DNA of 64,000 bases from Bdellovibrio sp. UBA4095 (GTDB taxonomy: Bacteria > Bdellovibrionota > Bdellovibrionia > Bdellovibrionales > Bdellovibrionaceae), in contig DFXZ01000014.1 in the NCBI GenBank assembly GCA_002381805.1, forward strand, positions 1 through 64,000, read 5' to 3'. A model generated the notes under the pieces. That model did no database searches, was not told the origin of the DNA, and saw only the letters and a program-made list of their open reading frames with translations. The position numbers were made by a program, and so were the translations under genes. Of the stretch, positions 63,175 through 64,000 are shown piece after piece; position 1 is the stretch's first letter; every line of letters starts with the position of its first letter.

Positions 63175-63537
63175 ATGGCTCACTCACAAACACTACCAAT
63201 CATTCTTAATCTCATTGCCGCCTTATTTGGCGCCCTTGGACAGTATTTTTATAAGCTGGGGGCAGAAAAAATGAAAGTTCTCCCCTTGTGGCAGAACTGG
63301 TCAATCGCCCTTGGAGTTGTCAGCTTTTGTTTTGTGATGGTGCTCTTCGTAGTTTCCTATCGACTTGGAGGAAAGATCTCTGTGGTCTTTCCTGTGTATG
63401 CGACGACATTTATTTGGGGCACGCTTTTGGAGATGGCCATCGACAAGCAGACCCTCTCTCTGCCCCAGTGGGTGGGAACATTCCTGGTGATTATTGGAAT
63501 TTCGATGATTGCTGCTTTCTCCCGTCAAGTTGCCTAG
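63175..63537 (+). CDS. Four-helix SMR/EamA-type membrane protein (ArnE-like)
   Basis: 120 residues, four membrane helices (about 7-28, 38-58, 67-90, 98-117). The first helix lacks the Glu that EmrE needs for drug/proton exchange and reads FGALGQYFYK, closer to the ArnE/EamA GQ-x3-K pattern seen in undecaprenyl-linked sugar flippases. It follows the CdsA-like gene by 14 bp, so it may flip a lipid intermediate made by the two upstream enzymes. Confidence 0.75.
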   Translation: MAHSQTLPIILNLIAALFGALGQYFYKLGAEKMKVLPLWQNWSIALGVVSFCFVMVLFVVSYRLGGKISVVFPVYATTFIWGTLLEMAIDKQTLSLPQWVGTFLVIIGISMIAAFSRQVA

Positions 63538-63638
63538 CTTTACTTCGCCTGACTAAAATTGCTCGTTGTTAAACTTTTAGGCAGTCTAAGCCACCAGATT
63601 GACGTCGAACTTGGCTTAAAGTTTGCTCCTTGTTCGGC

Positions 63639-64000
63639 ATGGTGAAAAAAGCCCTGCTTGTGGCAGCTCTCTCTATGAATATCCCCTTGGGACACGTTGC
63701 GTTCGCGCAGAGTGATTTATCACCATCTATATGCTCAACAGAGGTCGAACCAACACCCCAAGCTCTTGGTGAGCTCTATCAAAGTGCTTTCCTGAAGATC
63801 GCACAAAGACTTAGTCTTGAAAACGTTCGCACCCTCGAAGATTACGCTGCGACCTTGAGCTACCGCCTGAACGACGATGTCATCAGCAAATTTCAGAAGT
63901 CATTTGTTCGATTTGGCCACCCCAGCACTTTTGCAAGCTTCCTAAAGAATCTGCGAAATGCACAACATTGGGATACCGAAGTCAGATTTGACAACAGTGC
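63639..64000 (+). CDS. Secreted protein, partial at right edge
   Basis: An open frame from ATG 63639 (or GTG 63642) runs to the end of the window, about 120 residues. It opens with a signal peptide (MVKKALLVAALSM, ending AFAQS). After that it is hydrophilic and probably helical (QALGELYQSAFLKIAQRLS, SFLKNLRNAQHW). I recognise no family in the visible part. No clear ribosome-binding site precedes it. Confidence 0.65.
   Translation, partial: MVKKALLVAALSMNIPLGHVAFAQSDLSPSICSTEVEPTPQALGELYQSAFLKIAQRLSLENVRTLEDYAATLSYRLNDDVISKFQKSFVRFGHPSTFASFLKNLRNAQHWDTEVRFDNS

Overview
The window looks like a chromosomal segment of a Bdellovibrio-like predatory bacterium (Bdellovibrionota). This is inferred from protein character, not a database hit. 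The signs are many small secreted or lipidated proteins of unknown function, a class II (B12-dependent) ribonucleotide reductase, pyruvate phosphate dikinase, an RNase Y/TyrS/ZapA operon, a PTP-like phytase relative and an L,D-transpeptidase. Base composition looks moderate (mid to upper 40s % GC by eye) and even. I see no CRISPR array, prophage or intact insertion sequence. Gene density is high, several genes overlap, and many starts are GTG or TTG.

Layout. 1-9.9 kb: a zinc-ribbon fragment, a secreted endonuclease/exonuclease/phosphatase protein, a two-gene DNA-repair-like module (PD-(D/E)XK plus XPD-type helicase; DnaQ-like plus GIY-YIG nuclease), a Tat-exported flavin oxidase, an M13-like metallopeptidase and small proteins. 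10-12.2 kb: tRNA-Arg and a LemA/TPM membrane operon. 12.2-20.8 kb: a pseudouridine synthase/methyltransferase fusion, a phytase-like lipoprotein without its nucleophile, TrmH, an acyl-CoA dehydrogenase, a CinA-like protein, an MscS channel and a HAMP-type membrane protein. 20.8-30 kb: an S1-domain protein, NrdJ, a cysteine desulfurase, and the operon zapA / 5-FCL / rny / tyrS / ferredoxin. 30-39.5 kb: two secreted unknowns, an L,D-transpeptidase, FtsY, and a tight three-gene unit (MotB/OmpA-like, TolQ/MotA-like, FHA coiled-coil membrane protein). 39.7-50 kb: an outer-membrane-type protein, GalE, a LysR regulator divergent from TerC, an overlapping redoxin / YtkA-like lipoprotein / barrel trio, and SMC. 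50-64 kb: a repeat lipoprotein, PpdK, GlyRS, a dihaem cytochrome, an orphan RND pump, an Mrp ATPase, a lipid-headgroup operon (CDP-alcohol transferase, CdsA-like, ArnE-like) and a partial secreted protein.

Most notable. (1) The RNase Y-like protein keeps its membrane anchor, coiled coil and KH domain, but three metal-ligand positions of its HD domain are replaced (Q341, N371, Y426). (2) An ion-channel-type MotA/MotB pair is encoded tightly with an FHA coiled-coil membrane protein, with no flagellar or Zorya partner genes. (3) The phytase-like lipoprotein lacks both the catalytic Cys and the general-acid Asp. (4) The DnaQ-like domain next to the helicase has lost most of its acidic ligands but carries an intact GIY-YIG domain. 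(5) The Mrp ATPase has no cysteine at all. Substituted active sites recur across this window.
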